From Thermus composti (lineage in GTDB: Bacteria > Deinococcota > Deinococci > Deinococcales > Thermaceae), in assembly GCF_014647535.1 (NCBI RefSeq), contig NZ_BMPJ01000006.1:1-64000 (forward strand): DNA of 64,000 nucleotides, given 5' to 3'. The notes beneath the pieces were generated by a model, which saw nothing but the letters and a program-made list of their open reading frames with translations, ran no database searches and was not told the origin of the DNA. Position 1 is the first letter of the stretch. Every line of letters begins with the position of its first letter. Below are positions 24,349 to 33,790 of the stretch, one piece after another. The translations under genes and the position numbers were made by a program.

Positions 24349-25068
24349 TCATTCTAAAAGGCCCCTTTCCCGGAGGAAGCGCTTTACCTTCTGGACCTCC
24401 TCTCCCGGGGACAGGGCCTCGGTGTCTAGGACCAGGGCCCGGGGGTGGCCCGAAAGGAGGCGCAAGGGGCCCTCGGGGTCGTAGTTCCGCTTCTCCTCGG
24501 CCACGATCTTGAGCTTGGCCAAAACCTCCTCCCACGGGGCCAAGGCCAGGGCCTCCGCAAGCTCCTCGGGGGCCAGGACCCCTTCCGCCAGGGCCTTAAG
24601 GGCGGCAAGCTCCTCCGCCTTCAGAGCCACCCGGTCAAAGGCGTCCTTCCGGGCGAGGAGCCTTTTAAGCCGGGTGGCCTCCCGGGCGTGGAGGAGGACG
24701 AAATGGGCCTTGGGGAGGTTTTCCAGGGCGAAGGCCACCTCCTTCTCCCCCCTTAGGCCGTCAAAGAGGAGGAGGGGCTTAGGGGCCGCGTAGCCCCGGG
24801 CCAAAACCTCCGCCACCCCGCCCGGAAACTCCTCCCGGAAAAGCCGGGTGTAGCGGAAGCGCTCCTCCCGGGGGATGGGGGGCTTGGCCCCGTAGCGGGG
24901 GAGGACGTAGCGGTCCACGAGCTCCCGGCGGTCGGGAAGCCGGGGAAGGCCTAAGGCCTCCACCAGGGTGCTCTTCCCCACCCCGGTGAGGCCCACCAGG
25001 ACGAGAAGGGGCACCTCCCGCACGGGAACCAGGGAGGAAAGGGGCTTTAGGGAAAAGGCCACCTCCAT
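24349..25068 (-). CDS. P-loop NTP-binding protein of unknown function
   Basis: A 239-residue protein with a clean Walker A motif GLTGVGKST at 26-34 and a region near 95-110 (PLLLFDGLRGEKEVAFAL) that resembles the acceptor or Walker B strand of small kinases. LHAREATRLKRLLARKDAFDR looks like a lid with several arginines. It could be a nucleotide or small-molecule kinase, but I do not recognise the family. It overlaps or abuts the enolase-like gene. It starts six bases after a TAGGAT box within a 21-base palindrome, suggesting a leaderless and regulated message. Confidence 0.65.
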   Translation of the reverse strand: MEVAFSLKPLSSLVPVREVPLLVLVGLTGVGKSTLVEALGLPRLPDRRELVDRYVLPRYGAKPPIPREERFRYTRLFREEFPGGVAEVLARGYAAPKPLLLFDGLRGEKEVAFALENLPKAHFVLLHAREATRLKRLLARKDAFDRVALKAEELAALKALAEGVLAPEELAEALALAPWEEVLAKLKIVAEEKRNYDPEGPLRLLSGHPRALVLDTEALSPGEEVQKVKRFLRERGLLE

Positions 25069-25072
25069 GGCC

Positions 25073-25093
25073 CCATCCTACCTGGTAGGATGG
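25073..25093. promoter_or_regulatory. 21-bp palindrome carrying divergent -10 boxes
   Basis: CCATCCTACC, one T, then GGTAGGATGG form a perfect 10+1+10 palindrome in the 32-base gap between two divergent genes. Each arm contains TAGGAT in the outward direction: 25086-25091 for the plus-strand gene and 25080-25075 for the minus-strand gene, nine and six bases from the start codons. It is a good candidate for a shared operator. Confidence 0.6.
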
Positions 25094-25100
25094 AAGGGCT

Positions 25101-25598
25101 ATGAAGCGGCTTCTGGCCCTTTTGGCCTTGGCCCTGGGCCTCGCCCTGGCCCAGGCCCCCGCCTACCCGGAAAACACCCTGGGCCTAGGCTACGCCCCGG
25201 AAAAGGGCTTCTACCTGCAAGGAGGCCTCCTCCTGCCCTTCAACCCCTTGGGCATAGACACGGGCCTGGACGCCCAGGTCCTCCTTTCCCAAAGCCCCGA
25301 GGCCTACGCCCTCCTCAAGGCCAACCTCTTCCCCGGCCTCGTGGTGGAAAGCCTCTTCGCCTCGGTGGGCCTCGGCCTGGACCTCCGCTACCCCTTCGGG
25401 GCCCACGTGGGGCCGGTGGCCAGCCTGGAGCTTCCCGGGGGGGCCCTCTCGGGAACCCTGGGCCTCGGCTACCAGGCGGGAAGCGGCCTCCACCTGGCCT
25501 GGGGAGCGGGCTTCAGGCTCTACCTGGAGCCTTTGGCCCTGGAGGTCTCGGCTTCGGACCGCTTTCCCTTCCTCCTGAGCCTCCTCTACCTCTGGTAG
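25101..25598 (+). CDS. Exported protein, possibly a small outer-membrane beta-barrel
   Basis: The 165-residue product has a clear signal peptide (MKRLLALLALALGLALAQA). The rest is made of alternating hydrophobic and glycine or aromatic stretches (LGLGYAPEKGFYLQGGLLLPF, SVGLGLDLRYPFG, GTLGLGYQAG, AWGAGFRLYLEP), and ends with an aromatic residue (LLYLW), all typical of outer-membrane beta-strands. I do not recognise a named family. It is followed after three bases by an ABC permease gene. Confidence 0.65.
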   Translation: MKRLLALLALALGLALAQAPAYPENTLGLGYAPEKGFYLQGGLLLPFNPLGIDTGLDAQVLLSQSPEAYALLKANLFPGLVVESLFASVGLGLDLRYPFGAHVGPVASLELPGGALSGTLGLGYQAGSGLHLAWGAGFRLYLEPLALEVSASDRFPFLLSLLYLW

Positions 25599-25601
25599 CC
25601 C

Positions 25602-26438
25602 GTGCGGCGGATCCCCCTTCTCCTCTTCTCCCTCCCGGCCCTGGCCACCCTGGGGCTTTTCGTCCTCTACCCCTTTTTGGACGTCCTTCGCTTTTCCACC
25701 TGGGAGTGGTCGGGGCTTTCCGAGCCCAAGCCCGTGGGGCTTAGGAACTACCGGGACCTCCTCCAAGACCCCGCCTTCTGGGGAAGCCTCTGGGTCACCC
25801 TGAAGTTTTGGCTCCTGGCCCTCCCCCCCTTCCTCGGCCTCTCCCTCCTTCTCGCCTTCCTCCTAGAGGGCACCCCCTACGAGCGCCTGGCCAAGGGGCT
25901 CCTCTTCCTCCCGGGCCTCGTCACCCTCGGGGGGGCCACCCTCTCCTGGTACACCCTCTTCACCCCCGAGTACGGGGCCTTGGCCTCCTTCCTTCCCATC
26001 CCCCCCTGGGACCGGGAGGGGTTTTGGGCTTTGGTGATGGTGGTGGTCTTCACCCTCTGGCGGCACCTGGGCTACGGGGTTCTGGTGGCCTCGGCCCGGC
26101 TTAAGGCCATCCCCAAAACCCTTCTGGAAGCCGCCTACGTGGACGGGGCGGGGCCTTTGGAGGCCTTGCGCTACGTGGTCCTCCCCCTCATGCGCCCGGC
26201 GGTGGCCTTCTTGGTGGTGGTGGGGACGATCCTCTCCCTGCAGTCCTACGCCGCCGTCTTCCTCCTCACCCGAGGGGGGCCCTACGGGGCCACCCGGGTT
26301 TTGGGCTACTACCTCTACGAGGCGGGCTTTGAGAACTTCCGCCTGGGCTACGCCGCCGCCCTCACCGTGGTGATCCTCCTCCTCACCCTGTTTTTCGCCT
26401 ACGCCCAGCTAAGGCTTTTGCGCTACGGGGAGGAGTAG
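25602..26438 (+). CDS. ABC transporter permease, sugar (MalF/UgpA) type, orphan
   Basis: A 278-residue permease with six predicted membrane segments. The EAA loop EAAYVDGAGPLEALRYVVLPLMRP and the FLLTRGGPYGATRVLGYYLYE region are typical of carbohydrate uptake (CUT1) permeases. It begins with GTG. These permeases normally work as a pair with a second permease, a binding protein and an ATPase, none of which is adjacent. Partners must be elsewhere, or the gene is a remnant of a larger locus. Its end overlaps the convergent mltG by 16 bases. Confidence 0.85.
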   Translation: MRRIPLLLFSLPALATLGLFVLYPFLDVLRFSTWEWSGLSEPKPVGLRNYRDLLQDPAFWGSLWVTLKFWLLALPPFLGLSLLLAFLLEGTPYERLAKGLLFLPGLVTLGGATLSWYTLFTPEYGALASFLPIPPWDREGFWALVMVVVFTLWRHLGYGVLVASARLKAIPKTLLEAAYVDGAGPLEALRYVVLPLMRPAVAFLVVVGTILSLQSYAAVFLLTRGGPYGATRVLGYYLYEAGFENFRLGYAAALTVVILLLTLFFAYAQLRLLRYGEE

Positions 26439-27436
26439 CGGTGGCGGGCCAGGTCGCGGAGGTGGCCGGCGAAGTCCACGTTGAGGAAGAGCTTTCCCTG
26501 GGCGTGGAAGAAGTAGAGGTAGGGCCGGCCCTTCTCGTCCTGCCGCACCGGGTTTAAGACGGAAAGAAGCGCCCTCTGCCCCGGGTTGCCGATGGGCCCT
26601 GGGGGGAGGCCCCTATAGCGGTAGGTGTTGTAGGGGGAGTCCACGGCGAAGTCCCCATCGGGCCGGGAAAGCTCGGGAAGCCTTTTCCCCAGGGCGTAGG
26701 CCACGGTGGGGTCCGCCTGGAGGGGCATCCCCCGCTCCAGGCGGTTCAGGAAGACCCCGGCGATGTAGGGCATCTCCTCGGGGCTTCCCGCCTCGGCCTG
26801 GACGATGGAGGCCAGGGTCACCCACTGGTGGACGGAAAGCCCCCGCTCGGCCAGCAAAGCCCGCACCGGGGGGGTGAGCTCCTGGGCGAAGCGGCGGAGC
26901 ATGGCCAAAACCACCTCCTCGGGGGTGGCCAGGAGGTCAAAGGTGTAGGTGGCGGGGAAGAGGTAGCCCTCCAGGGTCTTGCCCTCCACGTAAGGGGGCT
27001 TGAGGGCCCCGGGGTTTTCCACGAGCCTGAGGAAGCCCTCCCCGTCAAGCCCCGCCCGGGTAAGCCTTTGGGCGTAGTCCACCGCCCTCTCCCCCTCGGG
27101 GAAGACCAGGGTGACGCTTAAGGGCTTCTCCCCGCCGGTGAGGGCCCGGGCCAGGCGGAAAGCCCCCTCCCCCTTCAGGCGGTAGACCCCGGGAACGAGG
27201 CGCTTGGCCCGGCCCGAGAAGCGGAGGTAGGCGGAGAAGAGGTAGCCCGAGCGCAAAAGCCCGGCCTCCTCCAGGATCCGGGCGGCCTCCGCCCCCGTGG
27301 CCCCCCGGGGGATGCGCACCACCGCCTCCTTTCCCGTGGGACCGAGAAGCCACAGGGCGTAGAGGAGGAGGAGGGCGAAGGTGAGGAAGAGGGCGAAGAC
27401 ACCCCTAAGGATCCAAACCCTAGAGCCTTCGGGCAA
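26423..27436 (-). CDS. mltG: Endolytic murein transglycosylase MltG
   Basis: MltG cuts nascent glycan strands and sets their length. The 337-residue protein has one N-terminal membrane anchor (about 8-32), a LysM-like region with [21 protein letters not shown], and the YceG catalytic domain with [12 protein letters not shown] and the catalytic E215 in ASIVQAEAG, followed by [21 protein letters not shown] start at 27436 is supported by GGAGG six bases upstream; it overlaps ruvX by 17 bases. It is last in the JAMM-alaS-ruvX-mltG run. Confidence 0.94.
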   Translation of the reverse strand: MPEGSRVWILRGVFALFLTFALLLLYALWLLGPTGKEAVVRIPRGATGAEAARILEEAGLLRSGYLFSAYLRFSGRAKRLVPGVYRLKGEGAFRLARALTGGEKPLSVTLVFPEGERAVDYAQRLTRAGLDGEGFLRLVENPGALKPPYVEGKTLEGYLFPATYTFDLLATPEEVVLAMLRRFAQELTPPVRALLAERGLSVHQWVTLASIVQAEAGSPEEMPYIAGVFLNRLERGMPLQADPTVAYALGKRLPELSRPDGDFAVDSPYNTYRYRGLPPGPIGNPGQRALLSVLNPVRQDEKGRPYLYFFHAQGKLFLNVDFAGHLRDLARHRYSSP

Positions 27437-27827
27437 GGTAGTCCTCCAGGAGCACCACGGCCGAAAGCTCGTCCAGCTTGCCCTTGTCCCGGCGCACCCT
27501 TTTGGGGGCGTTTTGCAAGCGCCTTTGGGCGAGCTTCGTGGTGAAGCGCTCGTCTAAAAGCTCCACCTCGAGGCCCTCCCGCCTTAGGGCTTCCACCAAG
27601 GGGAGGACCTTCTGGGCCTGGGGGCTTTCCTTGAGGTCGGTGCGCAAGGGAAGGCCCACCACGAGCTTCCCAAGCCCTTCCCGCCGCGCGAAGTCCAAAA
27701 TAGCCGCCACATCCGCCTCCAGGCCCTTTCGCACCAGGTAGCCCCGGCCGAAGGCGAAGGGGCTTCCCTCCTCGCCCACGGCGAGGCCGATCCGGGCCTC
27801 CCCCACGTCCAGGGCGCCCACCCGCAT
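27420..27827 (-). CDS. ruvX: Putative pre-16S rRNA nuclease/Holliday junction resolvase (YqgF/RuvX)
   Basis: The 135-residue protein has the RNase H-like fold of YqgF: the first acidic motif [13 protein letters not shown] (D7), VVGLP, a strand ending in [12 protein letters not shown], and the final [14 protein letters not shown]. In E. coli it processes the 5' end of 16S rRNA; some homologues cut Holliday junctions. The order alaS-ruvX-mltG is common in bacteria. It starts four bases after alaS. Confidence 0.94.
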   Translation of the reverse strand: MRVGALDVGEARIGLAVGEEGSPFAFGRGYLVRKGLEADVAAILDFARREGLGKLVVGLPLRTDLKESPQAQKVLPLVEALRREGLEVELLDERFTTKLAQRRLQNAPKRVRRDKGKLDELSAVVLLEDYLARRL

Positions 27828-27831
27828 GGGC

Positions 27832-30477
<2,646 letters not shown>

Positions 30478-30485
30478 CCCTCTGA

Positions 30486-30869
30486 TTATAGGACCACGAG
30501 GGGCACCTCCTCCCCCTCGGGGAGGAGGAAGGCCCGGACCCCGTCGGTGCCGAAGATCACGTAGGGCACCCGCCAGCGGGCCTCCTTGCGGTCCGTGGGA
30601 CTGGGAAAGGCAGGCCCCCTGGGGTGGGAGTGGTAGATGGCGAGGAGGCTCAAGCCCTCCCCTTCCAGCGCCTTGAGGGCCTTGAGGAGGGCTAGAGGCT
30701 CCGCCAGGTAGCCCACCTCCGGGTGGGGGTGGACGTTGGGCAAGGGGATGACCTTTTCCACCTCCCGCCTACCCCCCCAAAGCCCCACCCCCTCCTTGGG
30801 GGCCTCCCTTTGCAGGTGGGCCCGGGTTTCTTGCAAAAGCCTCCTGGGAACGTAGAGGACCTGGGACAA
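30486..30869 (-). CDS. JAMM/MPN+ family metalloprotease
   Basis: The 127-residue protein holds a complete JAMM zinc site: E26, then H80-S-H82-P with S90 and D93 in HSHPRGPAFPSPTD. Bacterial JAMM proteins remove ubiquitin-like or sulfur-carrier proteins from partners or process sulfur carriers; T. thermophilus has the ubiquitin-like TtuB and a JAMM homologue has been linked to its conjugates. Whether this is that enzyme cannot be told from sequence alone. It starts at TTG, with GGAGG eight bases upstream, and heads the alaS-ruvX-mltG run. Confidence 0.85.
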   Translation of the reverse strand: MSQVLYVPRRLLQETRAHLQREAPKEGVGLWGGRREVEKVIPLPNVHPHPEVGYLAEPLALLKALKALEGEGLSLLAIYHSHPRGPAFPSPTDRKEARWRVPYVIFGTDGVRAFLLPEGEEVPLVVL

Positions 30870-30888
30870 TCGCCCCCTCCTTAGCCCT

Positions 30889-30894
30889 ATACTA
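30889..30894 (+). promoter_or_regulatory. -10 element for the EF-G-2 gene in a 47-base divergent gap
   Basis: TATACT lies 22 bases before the EF-G-2 start, which has its own GGAGG five bases before the ATG. On the other strand the same bases read AGTATA, so the divergent JAMM gene may use an overlapping promoter. No convincing -35 is seen. Confidence 0.45.
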
Positions 30895-30916
30895 TGGGCA
30901 CCAAGAAGGAGGGAAC

Positions 30917-32896
30917 ATGATCCGGACCCTCGCCCTGGTGGGCCACGCGAGAAGCGGCAAAACCACCCTCACGGAAGCGCTCCTTTACCACACGGGGGTC
31001 AAGGAGCGCATGGGGCGGGTGGAGGAGGGCACCACCACCACCGACTACACCCCCGAGGCCAAGCTCCACCGCACCACGGTGCGCACCGGGGTGGCCCCCC
31101 TCCTTTACCGGGGCCACCGCCTCTTCCTCCTGGACGCCCCCGGCTACGGGGACTTCGTGGGGGAGATCCGGGGGGCTTTGGAGGCGGCGGACGCCGCCCT
31201 CGTGGCGGTCTCAGCGGAAAGCGGGGTCCAGGTGGGGACGGAGAGGGCCTGGACCGTGGCGGAAAGGCTCGGCCTCCCCCGGATGGTGGTGGTGACCAAG
31301 CTGGACAAGGGCGGGGACTACTACGCCCTCCTCCAGGACCTCCGGGCCACCTTGGGGCCCATCCTCCCCATAGACCTGCCCCTCTACGAGGGGGGGAAGT
31401 GGGTGGGCCTCGTGGACGTCTTCCACGGCAAGGCCTACCGCTACGAGGGCGGCAAGGAGGTGGAGGTGGCGGTGCCCGAGGAGGAAAAGACCCGGGTGGA
31501 AAGCTTCCGCCAGGAGGTCCTCGAGGCCATCGTGGAGACGGACGAGGGCCTTTTGGAGAAGTACCTGGAAGGGGAGGAGGTCACGGGGGAAGCCCTGGAG
31601 AAGGCCTTCCACGAGGCGGTGCGGAAAGGCCTCCTCTACCCTGTGGCCCTGGCCTCCGGGGAAACGGGCATCGGGGTCCTGCCCCTTTTGGACCTGGTCC
31701 TGGAGGCCCTCCCCTCCCCCACGGAGCGCTTCGGGGAGGGCCCCGCCCTGGCCAAGGTCTTCAAGGTGCAGGTGGACCCCTTCATGGGCCAGGTGGCCTA
31801 CGTGCGCCTCTACCGGGGCCAGCTAAGCCCCGGGGACACCCTCCAAAGCGAGGCCGGGCCGGTGCGCCTCCCCCACCTCTACGTGCCCATGGGGAAGGAT
31901 CTTCTGGAGGTGGAGGCGGCCGAGGCCGGGTACATCCTGGGCCTCCCCAAAGCGGACGGGCTCCACCGGGGCATGGTCCTCTGGCAAGGGGAAAAGCCGG
32001 AAAGCGAGGCCGTTCCCTTCGCCCGCCTGCCCGACCCCAACGTCCCCGTGACCTTAAGACCCAAGGGGCGCACGGACGAGGCCAGGCTGGGGGAGGCCTT
32101 GAGGAAGCTTCTAGAGGAGGACCCAAGCCTGAAGCTAGAGCGGCAGGAGGAGACCGGGGAGCTTCTCCTGTGGGGGCACGGGGAGCTCCACCTCACCACC
32201 GCCAAGGAGCGCCTTTCGGACCACGGGGTGGAGGTGGAGTTCTCCGTGCCCAAGGTGCCCTACCGGGAGGCCATCAAGAAGGTGGCCGAGGGCCAGGGCA
32301 AGTACAAGAAGCAAACCGGGGGCCACGGCCAGTACGGGGACGTGTGGCTGAGGCTGGAGCCCGCAAGCGCCTACAGCTTTGAGTGGCGGATCACCGGCGG
32401 GGTCATCCCCAGCAAGTACCAGGAGGCCATAGAGAAGGGGATCCTCGAGGCCGCCAAAAAGGGCGTTCTTGCGGGCTACCCGGTGATGGGCTTCAGGGCC
32501 ATCGTCTACAACGGCTCCTACCACGAGGTGGACTCCTCCGACCTCGCCTTCCAGATCGCCGCCAGCCTCGCCTTCAAAAAGGTCATGGCCGAGGCGAACC
32601 CCACGCTCCTGGAGCCCATCTACCGCCTCAAGGTCCTCGTCCCCCAGGAGCGGGTGGGGGATGTCCTCTCCGACCTTCAAGCCCGGCGGGGCCGCATCCT
32701 GGGCATGGAGCAGGAGGGGGCCCTGAGCGTGGTCCAGGCGGAGGTGCCCTTGGCCGAGGTCCTGGAGTACTACAAGGCCCTCCCCAGCCTCACCGGGGGG
32801 GCGGGGGCCTACACCCTGGAGTTCAGCCACTACGCCGAGGTGCCCCCCCACCTGGCCCAAAGGATCGTCCAGGAGCGCCGCGCCCAGGGGGAGTAG
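30917..32896 (+). CDS. Elongation factor G-like GTPase (EF-G-2)
   Basis: A 659-residue translational GTPase with the domain order of EF-G. The P-loop is GHARSGKT at 9-16, the switch region TTTTDYTP, G3 is DAPGYGDF, and G4 reads TKLD rather than NKxD. Domain IV motifs (GGHGQYGDVWLRLEP) and the domain V end are present. It is nearly the same as the T. thermophilus EF-G-2 that has a known structure. The family can bind ribosomes, but its role in the cell is unsettled. It is shorter than canonical EF-G (about 690). MoxR follows directly. Confidence 0.93.
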   Translation: MIRTLALVGHARSGKTTLTEALLYHTGVKERMGRVEEGTTTTDYTPEAKLHRTTVRTGVAPLLYRGHRLFLLDAPGYGDFVGEIRGALEAADAALVAVSAESGVQVGTERAWTVAERLGLPRMVVVTKLDKGGDYYALLQDLRATLGPILPIDLPLYEGGKWVGLVDVFHGKAYRYEGGKEVEVAVPEEEKTRVESFRQEVLEAIVETDEGLLEKYLEGEEVTGEALEKAFHEAVRKGLLYPVALASGETGIGVLPLLDLVLEALPSPTERFGEGPALAKVFKVQVDPFMGQVAYVRLYRGQLSPGDTLQSEAGPVRLPHLYVPMGKDLLEVEAAEAGYILGLPKADGLHRGMVLWQGEKPESEAVPFARLPDPNVPVTLRPKGRTDEARLGEALRKLLEEDPSLKLERQEETGELLLWGHGELHLTTAKERLSDHGVEVEFSVPKVPYREAIKKVAEGQGKYKKQTGGHGQYGDVWLRLEPASAYSFEWRITGGVIPSKYQEAIEKGILEAAKKGVLAGYPVMGFRAIVYNGSYHEVDSSDLAFQIAASLAFKKVMAEANPTLLEPIYRLKVLVPQERVGDVLSDLQARRGRILGMEQEGALSVVQAEVPLAEVLEYYKALPSLTGGAGAYTLEFSHYAEVPPHLAQRIVQERRAQGE

Positions 32897-33790
32897 ATGG
32901 AAGCCCTAAGGCGCCTCCAGGAGGCTTTAAACCAGACCCTCTTCGGCCAGGAGGAGGCCATAGAGGCCCTCCTGGCCACCCTCCTCGCCGGCGGGCACGC
33001 CCTTTTGGAGGGGATGCCGGGCCTTGGGAAGACCCTCTTGGCGGAAAGCTTCGCCCGGGGAAGCGGCCTAAGCTACAAGCGCATCCAGTTCACCCCGGAC
33101 CTCCTCCCCCAGGACCTCACGGGGAGCGAGGTTTTCCGGGAAGGCCGCTTCGTCTTCGTCCCGGGCCCCCTCTTCGCCCAGGTGGTCCTGGCGGACGAGA
33201 TCAACCGGGCCCCGCCCAAGGTGCAGTCGGCCCTCCTCGAGGCCATGCAGGAGCGGGCGGTGACCGCAGGGGGGGTGCGCCACCCCCTGCCCGAGCCCTT
33301 CTTCGTCATCGCCACGCAAAACCCCCTGGAGCTGGAGGGCACCTACCCCTTGCCCGAGGCCCAGCTGGACCGCTTCACCGCCAAGATCTCCTTCCGCCCC
33401 CCAAGGCGGGAGGTGTGGCTTCGGATCCTCACCGAGGAGCCCAAGGCCCCAGACCCCCTCCCCGTGGACTTCCCTAAGGCCCAAAGGGAGGCGAAGGAGG
33501 TGCGGGTGGCCAAGGAGGCCCTTTCGGCCATCACCCACGTGGCCTTCCTCACCCAGGAGGACAGGCGCCTCCGCATGGGGCTTTCCCCCCGGGGGGCCAA
33601 GGCCTGGCTCGCCCTGGCCAAGGCCCTGGCCTACCTCCGGGAAAAGCCCTTCGTGGACTGGAAGGAGCTCAAGGACGCCGCCTTCCTCGCCCTCCCCCAC
33701 CGCCTCTTCCTCACGGAGGAAGCCCTCTACGAGGGGGAAAGCGCCGAGGAGGTGCTGCGGGAAGCTTTAAGGAAAGGAGGGATTCCATGA
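32897..33790 (+). CDS. MoxR-family AAA+ ATPase
   Basis: The 297-residue protein has Walker A GMPGLGKT at 39-46, Walker B VVLADEINRAPPKVQSALLEAMQE, sensor 1 IATQNPLELEGTYPLPEAQLDRF and a C-terminal lid with SPRGAKAWLALAKA, as in MoxR chaperone-like ATPases. They usually sit next to DUF58 or VWA proteins and help mature enzyme complexes, but no such partner is adjacent here. The ATG follows the EF-G-2 stop directly, and its own stop overlaps the ppsA start (ATGA). Confidence 0.92.
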   Translation: MEALRRLQEALNQTLFGQEEAIEALLATLLAGGHALLEGMPGLGKTLLAESFARGSGLSYKRIQFTPDLLPQDLTGSEVFREGRFVFVPGPLFAQVVLADEINRAPPKVQSALLEAMQERAVTAGGVRHPLPEPFFVIATQNPLELEGTYPLPEAQLDRFTAKISFRPPRREVWLRILTEEPKAPDPLPVDFPKAQREAKEVRVAKEALSAITHVAFLTQEDRRLRMGLSPRGAKAWLALAKALAYLREKPFVDWKELKDAAFLALPHRLFLTEEALYEGESAEEVLREALRKGGIP

